Part shown: positions 23,254 through 38,200 of the stretch, piece after piece
Layout: each line of letters opens with the position of its first letter
How positions within the stretch are numbered: position 1 is the stretch's first letter
NCBI RefSeq assembly: GCF_000003815.2
Contig: NC_049979.1
Location: 27,770,249 to 27,834,248, forward strand
Length of the DNA stretch: 64,000 nucleotides
Source of the DNA: Branchiostoma floridae
Lineage: Eukaryota > Chordata > Leptocardii > Amphioxiformes > Branchiostomatidae
Reading direction: 5' to 3'
The notes under the pieces: generated by a model
Databases searched by the model: none
What the model was told of the DNA's origin: nothing
The model's input: the letters and a program-made list of their open reading frames with translations, nothing else
Position numbers and translations under genes: made by a program

Positions 23254-26200
23254 CTAGGAAAATGATACACTAGTGAGGACAGGATTCTAAAGAGCCGACA
23301 AACATAATGACAAGAGTCAGACATTTCAGATAGCTTCCTCTATCATTCATCAGCCACAATCGGTGTGGCAAAGTACTGCAAATGCAGACATGAGGTGGTT
23401 TGCACCTCCAAACATTTTTGTTTTGTCTTCTCCCTGCCTACTCCCTTGTCAAAGTGCTAGATGTATGTTACATAATACTTTATATGGTTAAATACATTTG
23501 ATCATGCCAGCACTGCAGAAAGCAATTGTTCTGTCTCTTCATCGATTAAATCAATTTTGTTGTTGAGAAGGGTATGAAAGCCCCTTGTGGACTGCAAAAA
23601 GTCTGTTGCTGATTGGTTGCTTAGCAGTTGGTCTTAACAATGTGTAAAGTGGACTGGACTGTTTCGATGTGACTTCTGAGCGCCTGTGCAAGGTAGTTGC
23701 CAGGCCAGGTTTGACTGTACCTCACAGTGGCTTTTTTATTAGATACTAATTCATTAGGGAATAAATAACATACAGTAACTGGTTCAAGGCTTTAAAAAGA
23801 AAGGCATACATTGTACTTACCCACATCATCCTTGAATAGGCCTTTGCTTTTGCTTGCGGCCTTGGTTGTCTTTTTCTTCTTCTCCTTGGGCTTGGTGGCA
23901 GGAATATCAGCAAAGATGTTCGTGTCATCAGAAAACAGGCTACTCTCTGGGGTTACTGCTTTGTACTTCTTGGGTTTTGCACTGGCGCTGGCTGCTTCAG
24001 TGGCAAAGATGTCATCCTGTGGACAAAAGAAACAGAACGTCAGCCATAAACCATAAATTATTATAACATGGTACTAGCATTGTAGCATTGGTTGCATATT
24101 TGTACAATTATTCTTGTTCACATCAAACTGCATCTAGATAAGAGGCAGCTTAAAAGATATCAAGGAAGTCGTTCCTTTGTTCAGAAATCCTCTTTGGAAG
24201 TTGCAGTTCCAGAGCAAGCCACTAGGAGGCCCAAACCTAGATCACTTCGTCCTTCCTTGCATGCATTCAAACTTATCTGCCACCAAGAAATCAAGACCAT
24301 AGCACTTCCAAAAGATACAAAAGCTGGAACTTGCTGAAGTACCAACGTCACGTACAACAATGTACCAGGGGGCCCAAAATAGACCTACACATGTATGGGT
24401 TTACAACACCGACAGGGAATTCAAGAATTGCTAAAGACAAAAATAGTATTGACTGTACCTCTGGCATCTCCCCTAGTTTCCCAGTCTTCTTGGGAGCTGT
24501 GATTGAACAAGAAATAAAGAAAGAATTCATCACTGGGTACCAGATCTGGTCCTCTGCATTTATAATTATATGTACATTGTGTAAGCAATGTTGGAGACTG
24601 CATATCAGACTGGAAAAAGACACTACCTTTGTCCATATAGAGAAGTTCACACTGCTTATTGTGAGGATAGTTGTACATGTATTGAAACGATAGTCATCAT
24701 TTGATTTATCTATCTGTTAATGGAGAAAAACTGTTTCTATTAATACTTTCATCAAGATGCTGCTAAATCAATGTCCAACAAAGTTTTTCACAAACACAAT
24801 ATACAACGATGTTCTTTTGACTTGAATGTTACATTTTTATATGATGGTCCTCCTGCTGACTTTCTATGGGAAGTATGCACTAGCTCTACTTTCTACTTGG
24901 CTTGCTTACCTGTAGTTTTACTAGATGCAAACAAGTCATCGTCATTGCCTGCTGACTGGTCACTGCTCCTTTCCTCTTGTTTTGTCTTGGCGGCTGAAAA
25001 CAAGTCAGCCTCAGAGGCTTTTCCACTAGTACGGTTAGCACCGGTTACTCCTTCAATTTGTGCAGTTCTTGTTGAGGCTGAAGAAAATAAATCGTCACCC
25101 TCTATACTTCCTTTTGTAGCACTTGCCACTGGGGCTGACCCAAAGAGGTCTTCATCTAATGAGACTTTTGATGGTGCTGGCTTTGTAGACTTCTTGGAAC
25201 TGCTGAAGATGTCATCCAAGGCATCCGGCTCATCCTTGCTGGTCACAGCAGATGCAACAGGCTTGTCCTAATGAATAAAATAATATATCCATCACCTTTA
25301 GCCTGTCATTTGTTCAGAGATGCGTATTGATTGTTCAGCAAAATTAATGTTCACATGTTTGTTGTGTACTGGTTTGAATAAAGTTCCTATACGGTCAACA
25401 TGCGGCTCTTTTCTGAAGATGTGGCATAAGTGTGAACGGTTGGCTTGAGGTTATCCGTCCCCACATACTCTTTTGATTATTAAGCAAAATTAGTTTCCTC
25501 AGCAAAGTAGCCAGTCCTTTGCGGTTTTCTAGTAGGGCTAGCTTTTACGTTTTGGAGGAGCACTGGTTCCTTATTTTCAAAATGAGCTACTGCCAGGAGA
25601 GGGAGTTCACATGCTGGTCCTTTCCCAACATTAGAGACCCTTAGCCCATGTTGACATCGCAAATTGGCAGTACAGCAAAAAAAAAATTAAAGCCAGCACA
25701 ACCTGAAGGAAGCGGAAACCCTTCCTCAAAACTGCCCTGAATGGAGACTGCTTGCTGCCCAGACGTGGCAGGATCTACATGTAAGTCTGACTCAGTAAAG
25801 CTAGGTAAAAGTACATTTTTGTGTACTCTCAATTGTATCTTTATCTTCTGCAATTAGTGTACCTTGGCTGTAGTTTCTTCCTCAGCCAGAGGATTGTCCT
25901 TCCCAAACAGGTTGGCTGGGGTGCTGGTTGGTGGAAGGAGGGAAGAGCTGGGCTCTGAAGGGGAGTCTGGGGATACTGTACTGTCCACCTGCTGACCTGC
26001 GCCGGCCCTTCTACCTCTCCTTGATGGCAGTCTCCGTTTGGTTTGGATTTTGGCACGATCCTGCAAAGCAGCAATAATGAAGTGTGTGAATTTGATAACA
26101 AATCAATCACAGTAATTGTACCTGTCATCAGTACATTATTACCTCCATGACAATGGAGGTATTGTTTTCTGTGTGTATGTCTGTCTGTCTGCCATGGCTT

Positions 26201-29200
26201 GCAAAAAATAGTTTTGCAAGCCATGGATATTTGGTATGTTGGTAAGTTTTTTGGGTAAGACAAAAGTCAAGGTGGATTATGGGCCTTGCAGCCTTCATGG
26301 TATTGCAGTGTCACTTCCTGTTTTTGTATTTTTTGTCCTAGACATGCTGCAGACTTTATTTTTCAGCGACATCTCCAGAAAAAGTGGTGTACATGTAGGT
26401 TTGGGGACCTTTTTTGTACAAACTTTCAAGAGGAAAACTGAAGAAAGGACTAGTGGATTTTAATGATTTTGGGCATCTAGGTAGCTTAGATGGGACTGAC
26501 TTAAAAATACAAATGACACAAAAAAACATAACTGTCTTGAAAAGGTAGTAAAAAAAACAACAACAAAGGTTGGTGTGCATTAATCAATAATCAGACTGGT
26601 GGTAAGACTTTACCTTGCTCAAGCTCTCTAAAGTCTTTGTCTGCATGGGCTGGTCAAATGAAACAGGTACAGACTCTTCTTCTTTCACAGGTGGGGCAGC
26701 ACCTGGCAGCATGGCACTGGGGTTGATGGCAAGACTGGCCTGTAAATACATGTAGTCAATAATGTTAATCCTCTCCAGCAGAACATTGTAACAAAACACA
26801 GAGAATACCTGAGTGTGTGTTCAATCTGTTTACCTGTTTGGAATGCATGGTGCCTGCAGAAGATTGATGATTGCTAGAGAACCAATCTTCAAACGTAAAT
26901 AGGTACATGTAACATGCATTGGCATAATACCGGTCATAAGCCTTATACCGGTCGATTAAAAATAGTGGAACTTAAAGAGATCTACACATGCAACAATAGT
27001 TATTTCTGAGGTATGCACACTTCAGACATCTAGGTGTCCGATACATAATTTACAAAGCATCGATAACAATGCATTCGAAGACAACAAGGCCAAAAGTTTT
27101 CAGGTCATTTTCGGGGCAGGCGAGCTCGTCGTGGGACAAACACACTGTCACGTTCATCGCCAGATTTGTAGATAATAATCACATGTGCTCACGGCACAAG
27201 ACGAGCATGATTCAACAGCAATCTTGAATTTCTTTTGGTGACCTACAACTCGTGTAAAAGTGTGAGGAACCGTTGCATTATCGCCCGGATCTACGGCTGA
27301 ATGGGTCAAATTGAACGTACGCCGCCATTTTCCCGCCATTTTTAATGCTACGGCCAGCAGTAAAGTTTTACGTCATAGCGGTTGTGACGGACCAAAATTA
27401 AATGAAAATTCTTGTCAGTATACGCCCATTTTCTCATGACTTTTTGTATGCTCATGCAGATTTTTGTTTTGTGCAACTACTAACAGGAAAGAAAGGAACA
27501 ACAGAGGATGTATAAAGGTACATAGCGGCAGTTAATTGTGCCGTGTTTCGTTCGGCCGGTATAGTGCACCCCCTTCCAACCACGCGCCCGTTCTCCGTGC
27601 AATTCCGCGGTGTGTTCCAATTATGATATTATGTTTTTAGCAGGACCAGAGAGACAAAATAATTTACACAGAAGAAGTGGCAAAGGTAAGCTGTAACAGC
27701 AACATGTAACTGGAGAAAATGATGCATTGATCATTTGCCAAATTAGCATTGCTTGAGAAATTGCAGTAAACCGACCGGTATTATGCCAATGGATGTTATC
27801 ACACTATTCCTTTTCAACTACAAATGTAGTACAAATACTGTGCTGCTCAGATGAGACATCAGGGCTAGATTTCGATTCTGGGAATAGGACCACTGGTGCA
27901 CCCCTCCTTTGGATGCACAGAAAAATTTGGGTGCACAATTATGGTGCAAGATAGAGTAAGCAAAACATAGTTACAAAGCCTAACTCTGTTCTGAACTTGA
28001 ATTGTATACTGGTGTAGAATAGTACATTTAACCTATCAAACCTACACTAATATCCAGGTGCACCCACAGTCAAAAGTTTTGGGTGCACAAAGGTGGACAT
28101 GAAACCAGTAGTTTGAGCCCTGGACAGATGGACCCAAAATCGATCAGTTACAACATGCAATACATGTACTTTGAAAATGAAAATTGTCTAGCTCACCTGC
28201 TATACAAGCATCAGGATACATGTAGTATATCAATCATTACAAAATGTGTGCTCAAGTGCTCTACTGTACTGTACTGTACCTGCAGTTTCCCAATAGCTGA
28301 GGATGCCTGCCTCCCTTTAGGAGGCCTCACAGACTTGAACCCTTCAGGCTTCACAGGCTGAACAGCAGAACCACAGCACATACAGCATGCAGGGGAATGG
28401 AGGAAGCCATGACACATAACACGTGCACCAAAAATACACATCACATCACATCACATTGCAATTTAAACAACACTTACATGTACAGCAATGCACACTACAC
28501 AAAATCTAATATTCAAGCATATCTAAGCATTTGTAAAGATTGCATATCACTAAAGAATGATGAAAGAATAGTTTGCCATAAAAACTATTTCGCGCCATGT
28601 CACTACATTACAACATCAAGCTTAATGGCTTTTGCTCTTAAAACAAATGGAAACTACTTGATTATGTGTTTCCTTTTCTTGAGCCTAGCTTCTCACCGTT
28701 TTTTCTTCAGTTAATGATGGCAAAGGCTCTTCAGAAACTGGAGAGGGAGATGGTTGATCACCGAGTAGGGGGTCTGCAAGGAACACATCAGAAATAGGAC
28801 TTGAAGTTCAGCTTTTGCAATTCAAATAGCCTTATATTTTGTTACGATCATGATCATGATTATTTTCCTGGAATTTGGAAACAAAGAACTGAGGAGTGTG
28901 CCGTTCAGTGTCGCCAGGTGGGATGGAAAAAGTACAAGGAAGATCTATGATCAATCAATATGACCACAAGTCTCCATTGGCAGCGGGTGCAGTCACCTAC
29001 TCCCTCCCCCCTACAAAAAAATATGTTGGGGGCTGGCATGTCCTGTTACAAGCCAAACTGAAACCCTTGTGTATTTTTTCACAAATAGTCTACCTCTCCA
29101 GAAGTACAGTCAAACCTGTCTATAGCGGCCACTCAAGGGACTGGTCAAATTTGGCCACTATAGAGAGGTGGCCACTATAGAGAATATGCTAATTAATTGA

Positions 29201-32200
29201 CCACAAGCAATAAGTTACACATGGTTTTAGTACCCACTGATCTCTATTCACATAATACAGTACTGTACATGTACTGCAATGATTTTTACACTATATGTAT
29301 TAAGAAAACAAAAGCTATAAAAAGTTCTAAATGTTCTACAGTTGATATTGTCTGAAGAGACCGGTATCGTCATATTTCTTTGATCTTTCGTCTTGTATCC
29401 TTTGATACTTCGCCATCCGTGTGTTCCCGCTCGCGTTCACACGTCAGATTCGCCCATTATGCTAATGTGGTACTCACAAGAAAAGTCACGTCATTTTAGA
29501 CTTATCTCTTGACAAATGTAAGAATACAATCCACCATAGTCTGAAGTTCATATCATTTTGTCTTTGTAACAATTATTTAGAAATTTTCGTGATGTAAATT
29601 AACCTAAGCGACACTGTGTATTAGAACGTAACTTTAGCACAATTTACCTCCGTAATATTATCGGTGTAGTCTATTGACCTTATATGACCTCGTTTGTCAG
29701 CAGGTATGAGTAGCGCCAGTTTACGAAGTTTTGTTTGGAAAATAAGTCAAAGAGGTTTTAAATCCGGCGTAGGGTGACGATATGGCCGCTGTATATGGCC
29801 GAACGCGTGCCGAAACATAGACCAGCGGTCCGCGTGGCCGTAATCGGCAGTGTTTTTGTACCTGCGGGACCGGAAATCGTGTGGCCGTGGCCGCGTTGGA
29901 CAGGTGGCCGCTAAGCCTATTTCTTAATTATTACGAATCCAAGGGACCGACAAAAAGTGGCCACTATGGGTAGGTGGCCGTTATGTAAAGGTGGCCGCTA
30001 ATACAGGTTTGACTGTATTTGCTATTATCATAAAAGTGAAGTATACCAACATATATGTAAATGAGCTTCAGTCTTTCAGAGCTAACTGACAGTAATATCT
30101 AGCATATCATATTTCTCGTTTGTATCTCATAGCTATGAAGGAACATCATCTCTTGAGTTACAAACTCATGTAATTCTACTATATTATGCACGAGCAACAA
30201 TCCATGAACGCTGTTCCTCACCAGATGCTGCTTCCTTTTTCTCAGCTGACTGTTTCTTCTTCAGCAGTGCTGTGGGGTCCATGCCACCAAACATAGACAC
30301 TGCTCCAGCCAGTTTCTTTGGTTTCTTCTCTTCAGGTGCAGACAGAGGCTCTGACTTAGATGGCTCTGGTACTGGGTCCTTTGGGACAAAGCAAGGAATG
30401 GATTTGACTATTATAGGATTGAATGTTGGAGATTATGTTGCTTTTCTCTTTCTGAGAGGATATTTAGTGCAAACGGCCCCCATAAGAACCAATGCAATAG
30501 TTATGAGAAGACAGATGCAAGTTGTGGTTAATGATGGAAACTTGTAATATTTCATTATTTGAACAAACGTCTGCCAATCAAGTCCAACTTACAAAAGTAT
30601 GAAACTCATGAAAGAAAATAAACATGCAACTGAGTGGTTCATAAATTACACTTCAATGGTCACAACTGGGCCAATAATTGTTATATGCAGGTAACTAGGC
30701 ATATAGGCTGCCAGACCATTGCAATTTTGTAAACTCCTTACAATTCAGATCCCATGTTATTTTTCTATTGATCAACAAACGACAGTATGTTTCACTCTAG
30801 CAACCAGATTCCCTGGTTGAGAAGAGAGAGTAGTGGCCCTATAACCCATGGATGACTTAAGATATTATATTATAACTTTGGATGTCTCAATGTTGCTTCT
30901 ATCTAACAAGCAGCATCCCCTTGTCATTCTCACCCACCTGTTTCTGTGTTGATGATTTTGAGGAAAACAGGTCACCATCATCATCATCCCCAAACATGTC
31001 TCCCCCGGCAGGTTTGGCCTTCTCTTCCTCTGTGTCATGTTTTGGTGCAGGCTGGTGGGAGGGATGCAATATCTTATCAACTGTTTAATCTGTATTCTAA
31101 GAACTAAAAATAATGGGGCAATGACTCAGATCAGAGGTACATGTAGCATGGTACAATATGATAAAGATGTTTTAAGAAAAACAGTTACGTCAATACTGCT
31201 TTGAAGACTTAGAACACCAATGCTCATAGTCATAGAACACAAATTCTCACAATAGAGGTGGGACAGGAAGCAAATATGGACTGGTCTGACCTGAAATGAG
31301 ATGTTCCCTGAGGCATGGTTTTGCTCCTGGACGGAAACAGAATGTCAGAAGTACATGTACCTTGGAAGAGCTTGATGAGCTGAAGAGGTCCACCTCAGGT
31401 GTCTCCTCCTGTCCCCCAAACAGCACATCCTCGTCTGCAAACAGACTCTTGGCCTGTTTTGCGGGCTTGTCTTGTTTTTTTGGCTGCAGAAAAAAAAGTA
31501 ATTAATTTTCTTTGTATTTTCTCCACATAAACTGAGTAACCTCTGACAGATGCATACAAACTATAGGGTCGATAGGTAAGGATTCTCTTTCTATCTTCTT
31601 GTCTATTTAGATTTTGACCCAACAAATCAAGTAAGGCAAATTACTGTAAATTAAACTGAAATTCTTCAGGTACTGGTATTTTTGACATCATAATTCAAAT
31701 TGTACAAATGTCATGTAATTTTACAGATATGAATTGCACAAACACAAGTATATTGATAAACTGAACAAAGAGGTACGCGGTTTACTACACATCCTTACAT
31801 CAACTCCTCAATGCCTTGATCTCTCAACAGAGTGCAAAACACAGACAGTTTGTTTTGTATTTCACCACTCTGATAATGTCAGATCAACGATTTTATGTCC
31901 CCTGCCAATGACTGACAAAAAAAGTCACTGGGGTCGGCAGGTTGTTGCTGGGGTCAGTCAGATAACTTGAAACACAACATATTATTTGCTTGGCCTAACC
32001 TTGGTTGTACATTTTTTGTTATACTGCCCTAACAACATAGAACTCATCTTTTTGGCAATCTACAGAATCTGCTAGGTAATACTCTTGACTTCAACAGTTT
32101 ATCCGAATCAACTCGCATCCATCTACTATTAAGGGGTTCACCTTTCCTGTCACATCATACAAACAACAGTATCTTAATGTTGAACCAGACATATATTGTA

Positions 32201-35200
32201 CATACCAAACACTAATTGCAACCAACTAGTAACCCAAATTATTGTTAATAGCTGTGAATTGTTTGTTTTGATATTGTTATCTTATTTGTTCTTGTCAGTT
32301 GTTATCTTTTTTTTTGAGAGGTGATGTCAATATTAGCGTACTGCTAGAGTGTGTCACCTCTCTGTCCTGCTTTGTTGATGAATTAAAAAAGATAAAAATA
32401 AAAAAAACCTTGGCGTCCTTTTTGACAGCAGGTGAGGAGAACAGTCCCCTGTCCGCCTCATCATCATCATCACCAAACAGCCCCAGGGCAGCAGGCTTCT
32501 TGGCAGGAGCAGCAGAGGAGCGCCCACCGCTGTCACTGGAAGCTAGCGAGGCTTTGCCAGAAGAATCGTGGCTCTGAAACAAACATTGAAAGGACTTGAA
32601 GCAATCCACACTCGCCACTAATCGTTTTGGCCTATAAATATTGTCCCAAATGTAAAGGAGCATGTCACAAATCATTTCCTATACATGTACAATAGGTACA
32701 ATCATTTCATATAAATGTAGGTTAGTCTGGATTTACAACTTGTTAAGCTAGCTACAATGTATATTGTAGCAATTTCTTCACCTATGATTTAGTACTTTTG
32801 CACAAAAAAGGCTTATCATAGAAACACACCTTGACGAGAAATAAACTGTTCTCTAACTAAAAAGAATTGACTAAGTCACTGGAATGTTCTGAATCACTCT
32901 TCAGCCATCTGATCCAAATGCCGTGGACACATGCTTTTTACGCAGGTGTAAAGTCAGCACAGGTTCAAATACGCACGTAGCTGAAGACGACTGAGTGATT
33001 CGACTGAAAATTCCAGTAACTTAAAGTCCATTCTTTGAGTTCGAGAACAGAAATGTCTCATTAATGTATTATTCCAAGTTGAACTAGGATTGAACTTTCA
33101 CACTAGGTACACACCTTAATGGATGCTGAGTCGTCATCTTTCTCATCTTCATCAAACATGCTGATCTGCTTGGGTTTAGGCAGGGCTGCTTTAGATCCTT
33201 CCCCCTCCTTCTTTCCTATACCAAATACATCAGCACCTCCAAATAGGTCCACCCCTCCTGGTGGCTTCTTCCTACTACTGGGAGTGAGCATGATGACAAA
33301 ATAAAGAGACAAAGGCATCATCTTGAGTTGCGGAAGAGGTGATCACAATACATGTTACTGTAATTCACTTTGTCTTCACGGTACCAAACTTTCACGGTCT
33401 GAGAAAATCTAACTTGTTCTCGGAACTTAATGTTCACGATGGCAGCAGGTGCGCATAGACAAAGTCTGTGAATTATTTGTTATCTGTAATGATAAGTTCA
33501 CGTTATAGTCGTCACAGTGAAAACCGTGAACATAAAAGTACAGTGAAAAAATCAGGAATTACAGATAATCCAATTTTTAAATGAGGATGATTCTTAGTGC
33601 AATGAAGTGTAACTCTCTGTACCTGCTGTTTGCTTTGACACCAGTACTGAACAAGTCCTGTCCCTCTCCCTCATCCTCAAACAGACCAGAGTTTCCAGTC
33701 TTGGTGTCTACAGCCTAGAGTGGCATAGTACATTCAATGTTTTAATAATTATGCACATTTATTGCATCCAGTACTGCTCAATGAATCAGATAATTTGACA
33801 AGCATAATGCAGAACTTTTGTGGTTATCGAAAATGAGGTGAAGGTGAATATCATTATATAGGTTATGCCAAGGAGGGCATCATTTGCATGATAAATGCTA
33901 ACATGCTTTGCTAGCCTGCTTCAGTGAAATAGGACTTTCATCTTTGGGACATATGTGATTTGAATGGAGAAGATCATACACATGCATGTATATAATTTAT
34001 GGAAATATTGATTAGAAATTCATTTCTGGTAAAATATATGCCATTGGGTATTCTATACATAAGTCACTTACATTGTAGGTTGAGGTTAACATCATCATAA
34101 ATAAATCATGCAAGTTATGCCATAGTTTCCATTATTCATGAAACAATGATTCTTTGCAAAACTTTTAGAGCTTGTAGCACTCAAGTATCACAAATACATG
34201 CAACCATGTATTTTACAAACAGGACTTTCAAGCTGCAGTAACATACCTGTCTTGGTAACTTGGAAACTGAACATAGATTGTTTCAAATACTTTGATAAAG
34301 ACAAAATCACACAAAACCAACCTGTTTTGGTTCTGGTCTCCTCTCTGGTTCCTTCACAGTTGGAGCGGAGCCACCAAACAGGTCCCCTGATTCGTCTTCG
34401 TCTGAAAATAGCGATAGCCCGGCAGCAGGTTTCTTAGGCTGGGGCACAGCCTGAGAGGCAGGCCGCGAGCTGGCTGCCGATTTCTTGGCAGGGACACTGC
34501 CAAACAGGTCATCCTCTTCATCATCATCAAACAACATTCCAGACTTGGGTTTGGGCTAGTTGGGACATGCAAATAGTAAATCATTAGTTCTATAGTTCAG
34601 CCTTTATGTGGAAAGCAAAATAAAGAATGCATCAATACAGAAATAAGAGTCATTTTTGCTAGTTAAGCTTCATACAATCACTGTACGTACAAGAGCTGGC
34701 CAAACACAGATAAAAACAGGTGGTTAACATCATTATTATACAGCCCAGGGCTCGAAACACCACCTGCATATGCACGTTAGTGCAGGTAAAACTGGTGCTG
34801 TGCAGGTATTTCTGATGTCTACATGCACCTAACCTGCACTGGTCCATGTACTTGGGTTTATACATAAATGTCCTATGATGTAGGTGTATGTGGATTGGTA
34901 TTAGCTGCATTGACCGTTACCACCTCCAAAAATATAAAAGAAAAACATTGCAGTGGTACCTGAAAATGTTAGTAATATCCATACTTCCTAAATTCAGAGT
35001 GGTGCAGGTACAATTTGTCTGGTGCAGGCAATTTTCAGTGTTACCTGCACTGGTGCAAGTATCCAGAAAAAAGTATTTCGAGCCCTGCAGCCTAATAATA
35101 TGTACATTCTGGCAATGCAGGCAAAATGAATAGTACATACATGTAGTGTATGGACAGTCCAAATAACTAGTACCAATTCTGTCTAGAAACACTAAAAAAT

Positions 35201-38200
35201 GGCTAAAAAAAGTCTGTACTGTTCAGTTTCTGGTGTTGTTGTAATCCCTGTAGTGCCTAGTGGCAAATAGGTCAGCAACTTTCCTTACTGTTTCTGTAGC
35301 AGGGTATATCTTATTTACAGGAAGGGGTTGCTAGTCCTTCTCATTCAATGTGCTCGAGAACACGGCACCCCCATTCAGGGCTCTAGCCAGCTCGACATTT
35401 TTTTCCGTCAGCCAATTCCCATTGTCGCAAAAACACTATTCCAGGAATAGAGAGACTGAACTGAGACCTTGAAAAACGGGTTTTAATGAGATTATCGTAT
35501 GCGCACACATTGTCAACAATCATAACAATAGCAAAACAAACAGTGTGTGGCTTTTACAGCCGTGGACGGCGTCCCCAAGCAGCCTGTAGCTTCCACCAAG
35601 GACCTTTATCAGATTTTTGTCCGTCAAAGTTGACGGATTAGTTTTAAAATTTTTCCGTCACACGCAGCAAATTTCCGTCAATTGAAGGAAAAACGGATGC
35701 TGGCTAGAGCCCTGCTGGGACTTGAACCAGGGTCTCCCAGTTACCAAAGTTGGAAATTTGGTACAACTGTAAGAGCCATGACAGTTGTACCACAGGGACA
35801 TCTCTCATGGTGTGATGACTTTGCATATAACTATACTGCATAACTACATAGACAACAACCTTTGTATTACCTGATCAGTAAGAGGAGGTGGCTGAAACAT
35901 CCTCTCCTTTGGTTCTTCTTCTTTCTTGGATGTTTCTGGCTTCTTTTCTTCCTCTGTATGTACTTTTTCTTCTTCTTCTTCATCGTCCCAGTCTCCTTCG
36001 TCGGAAGAATATTTCCTTCTTGCAGCGATGGCCGAGGCAAGTGGATTGGTTCCCGTACCAAACATGGACACTGCACCAGGCGGCAGCTGGAAAAATGTAG
36101 AATTTGTTATCCACCATAAAACTATACACATCACTGTGGACTGTGAACTATGTCAGGGCTCGAAATAGTTTTTTCTGCATACTGGCACTGGTGCAGGTAA
36201 CATTTAAAAATTACCTGTGCCTGACATATTTTACCTGCACCACTCTGAATTTAGGAAGTATGGATCATACTAAAATTGTTCAGGAATCATTGCTATTTTT
36301 TGCTTTTATAGCTTATAGGTGGTAACAGCCAATGCAGCTAATAACAATCGAACATCATGGGACGTTTATGTATAAAATCCAGTACATGTTCATAGACAAG
36401 TACAGGTAAGGTGCAGGTAGACACCAGAAATACCTGCACAGCTCCAATTTTACCTGCACTAACATGCATATGCAGGTGGTATTTTGAGCCCTGTGTGTAA
36501 AATGGGTATCGCCCTGGACTGAGGCATGTTGGCAACAATACTGGCAGCCATTTCAAATACTGTAAATGCAGAAACTTTCTCATTGGTTCAATGTTTGCGG
36601 TTTTCGCGGTGGCCGCAAACATTTTTCCATGGCAGTAAGAGACTACAGTGCATGGTGCTACCACGGATGTAAAACCACCGCGAAAAGTCCTTTTTTCCGC
36701 TACCACGAAATTAAATCCCCACAAACTTAAATGCATTCACAGTACTCTTAAATGACCTAAATGAATATACCAGATTTCACTCATCTTATACCAAGTGTGG
36801 CACACTACATGCTAATACATGTACAAGTGTAGTACCAGATATAAAGGCTTCCCTGTCCTTGGTGCTGAACTATATATAAACCACACCAATCTCTTGCCTC
36901 TAGTTATAAAACAACAAACAAACCTGGAAAAGGATGTACTACTTCAGGGCTCGAAATACCACATGCATATGCAAGTTTGTGCATGTAAGATTAGTGTGGT
37001 GCAAGTAAGTTTAGACCAAACTTGCACCAGTGCAAGTTACTTTTGTCCTCTAATATCTGACATTAGAAAAAGCTTACAAACACCAAGAATATTATCTGTC
37101 ATTGAAAGGTAAAAGAAAATAACACTTGATAAAAAAGCCTAAGTTTGTCCATGGAGGTTAGACATCCAGGTAAACAATATTTCAAGACAATTCCATCTCT
37201 ACAATGCTTAAGATCCCTTTGGTGTTGTCTTACCTTGATTTGCATTTAAGTCACATTTGCATACAAGTTAGTGACTTTGATATGTTCAACTGTTTTTTCC
37301 AGTTATATGTACATGTTGTACTTGTAATGAGTTGTTCTACCACTTCATTCCAGCGATTAGTGATGGATGTCAATCGCGAGGCATGCAGTAGAAATCTATG
37401 GATCTTATTGAGTTGTAGACATTGGATTGATCTTTAATTAAGCCTAAATTCACCTTTTTTGAAACTGTACAATTTAAAACTAAAAAAAATATGCTAGAAA
37501 AACAAATACTTAAAAGTATCCAAACATGTGGTCTTTATGTATCCCCATTTACTCACATACATTTGCAAATTTTCAGAATAGGAGATAAAGAGTTAACAGT
37601 TCACTATTTTTGGTTGTGCAAGTAAGTTTCTTTTGGTGCAAGTTACCTTTTGCTCAACTTGCACTGGTGCAAGTTAACTGAAAAGTGTATTTCGAGCCCT
37701 GTACTTTTTACAGACTAATTGGCTGCCTTTTCCTTCATTTGACTATTGACTATGTACAATACATGTACATGTACATTGTATTTTTTTTTTTACTTAATGG
37801 TCACCACGTAACAAGGCCTGAAGGCCACTCAAGGTTACGGGTTACACGACTGTAACTGTAACAGCATCTCTTCGCCCTAGGTTTAGAAACATCATGATTG
37901 AGATTCCCTACCCCTAGTTTTGGCTGGAATGGTTTGATCCGCTCATCTTCGCACATGTGGTGGGTTCTTTAACATGCTTGGGGTGTTGCTCTCCCCGAAC
38001 ACGGGACCTCCATCCGAAGGATGTCATAATCTCCATAATCTCTCCCGAGCAGCCCTCGTAACCCCTGCTTCGCCTATTGGGTCAGTTAGTCCTCACTCAT
38101 AGTGAGCAATTGGGCTGGTTTCAATCATGATGTTTCTGACGTAGGGCGAAGAGTTGCTGTTACAGTTCCAATCATGTAACCTGTAACCTTGAGTGGCCTC

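Noticed and set aside
24771-25271. 166-residue plus-strand frame
   Set aside because: It is exactly antisense to WASHC2 exon 30, which has proper splice sites and family matches on the minus strand.
35862-36168. Plus-strand frames rich in Phe and Leu
   Set aside because: Antisense shadow of WASHC2 exon 18; the Phe/Leu runs are the complement of Glu/Lys codons.
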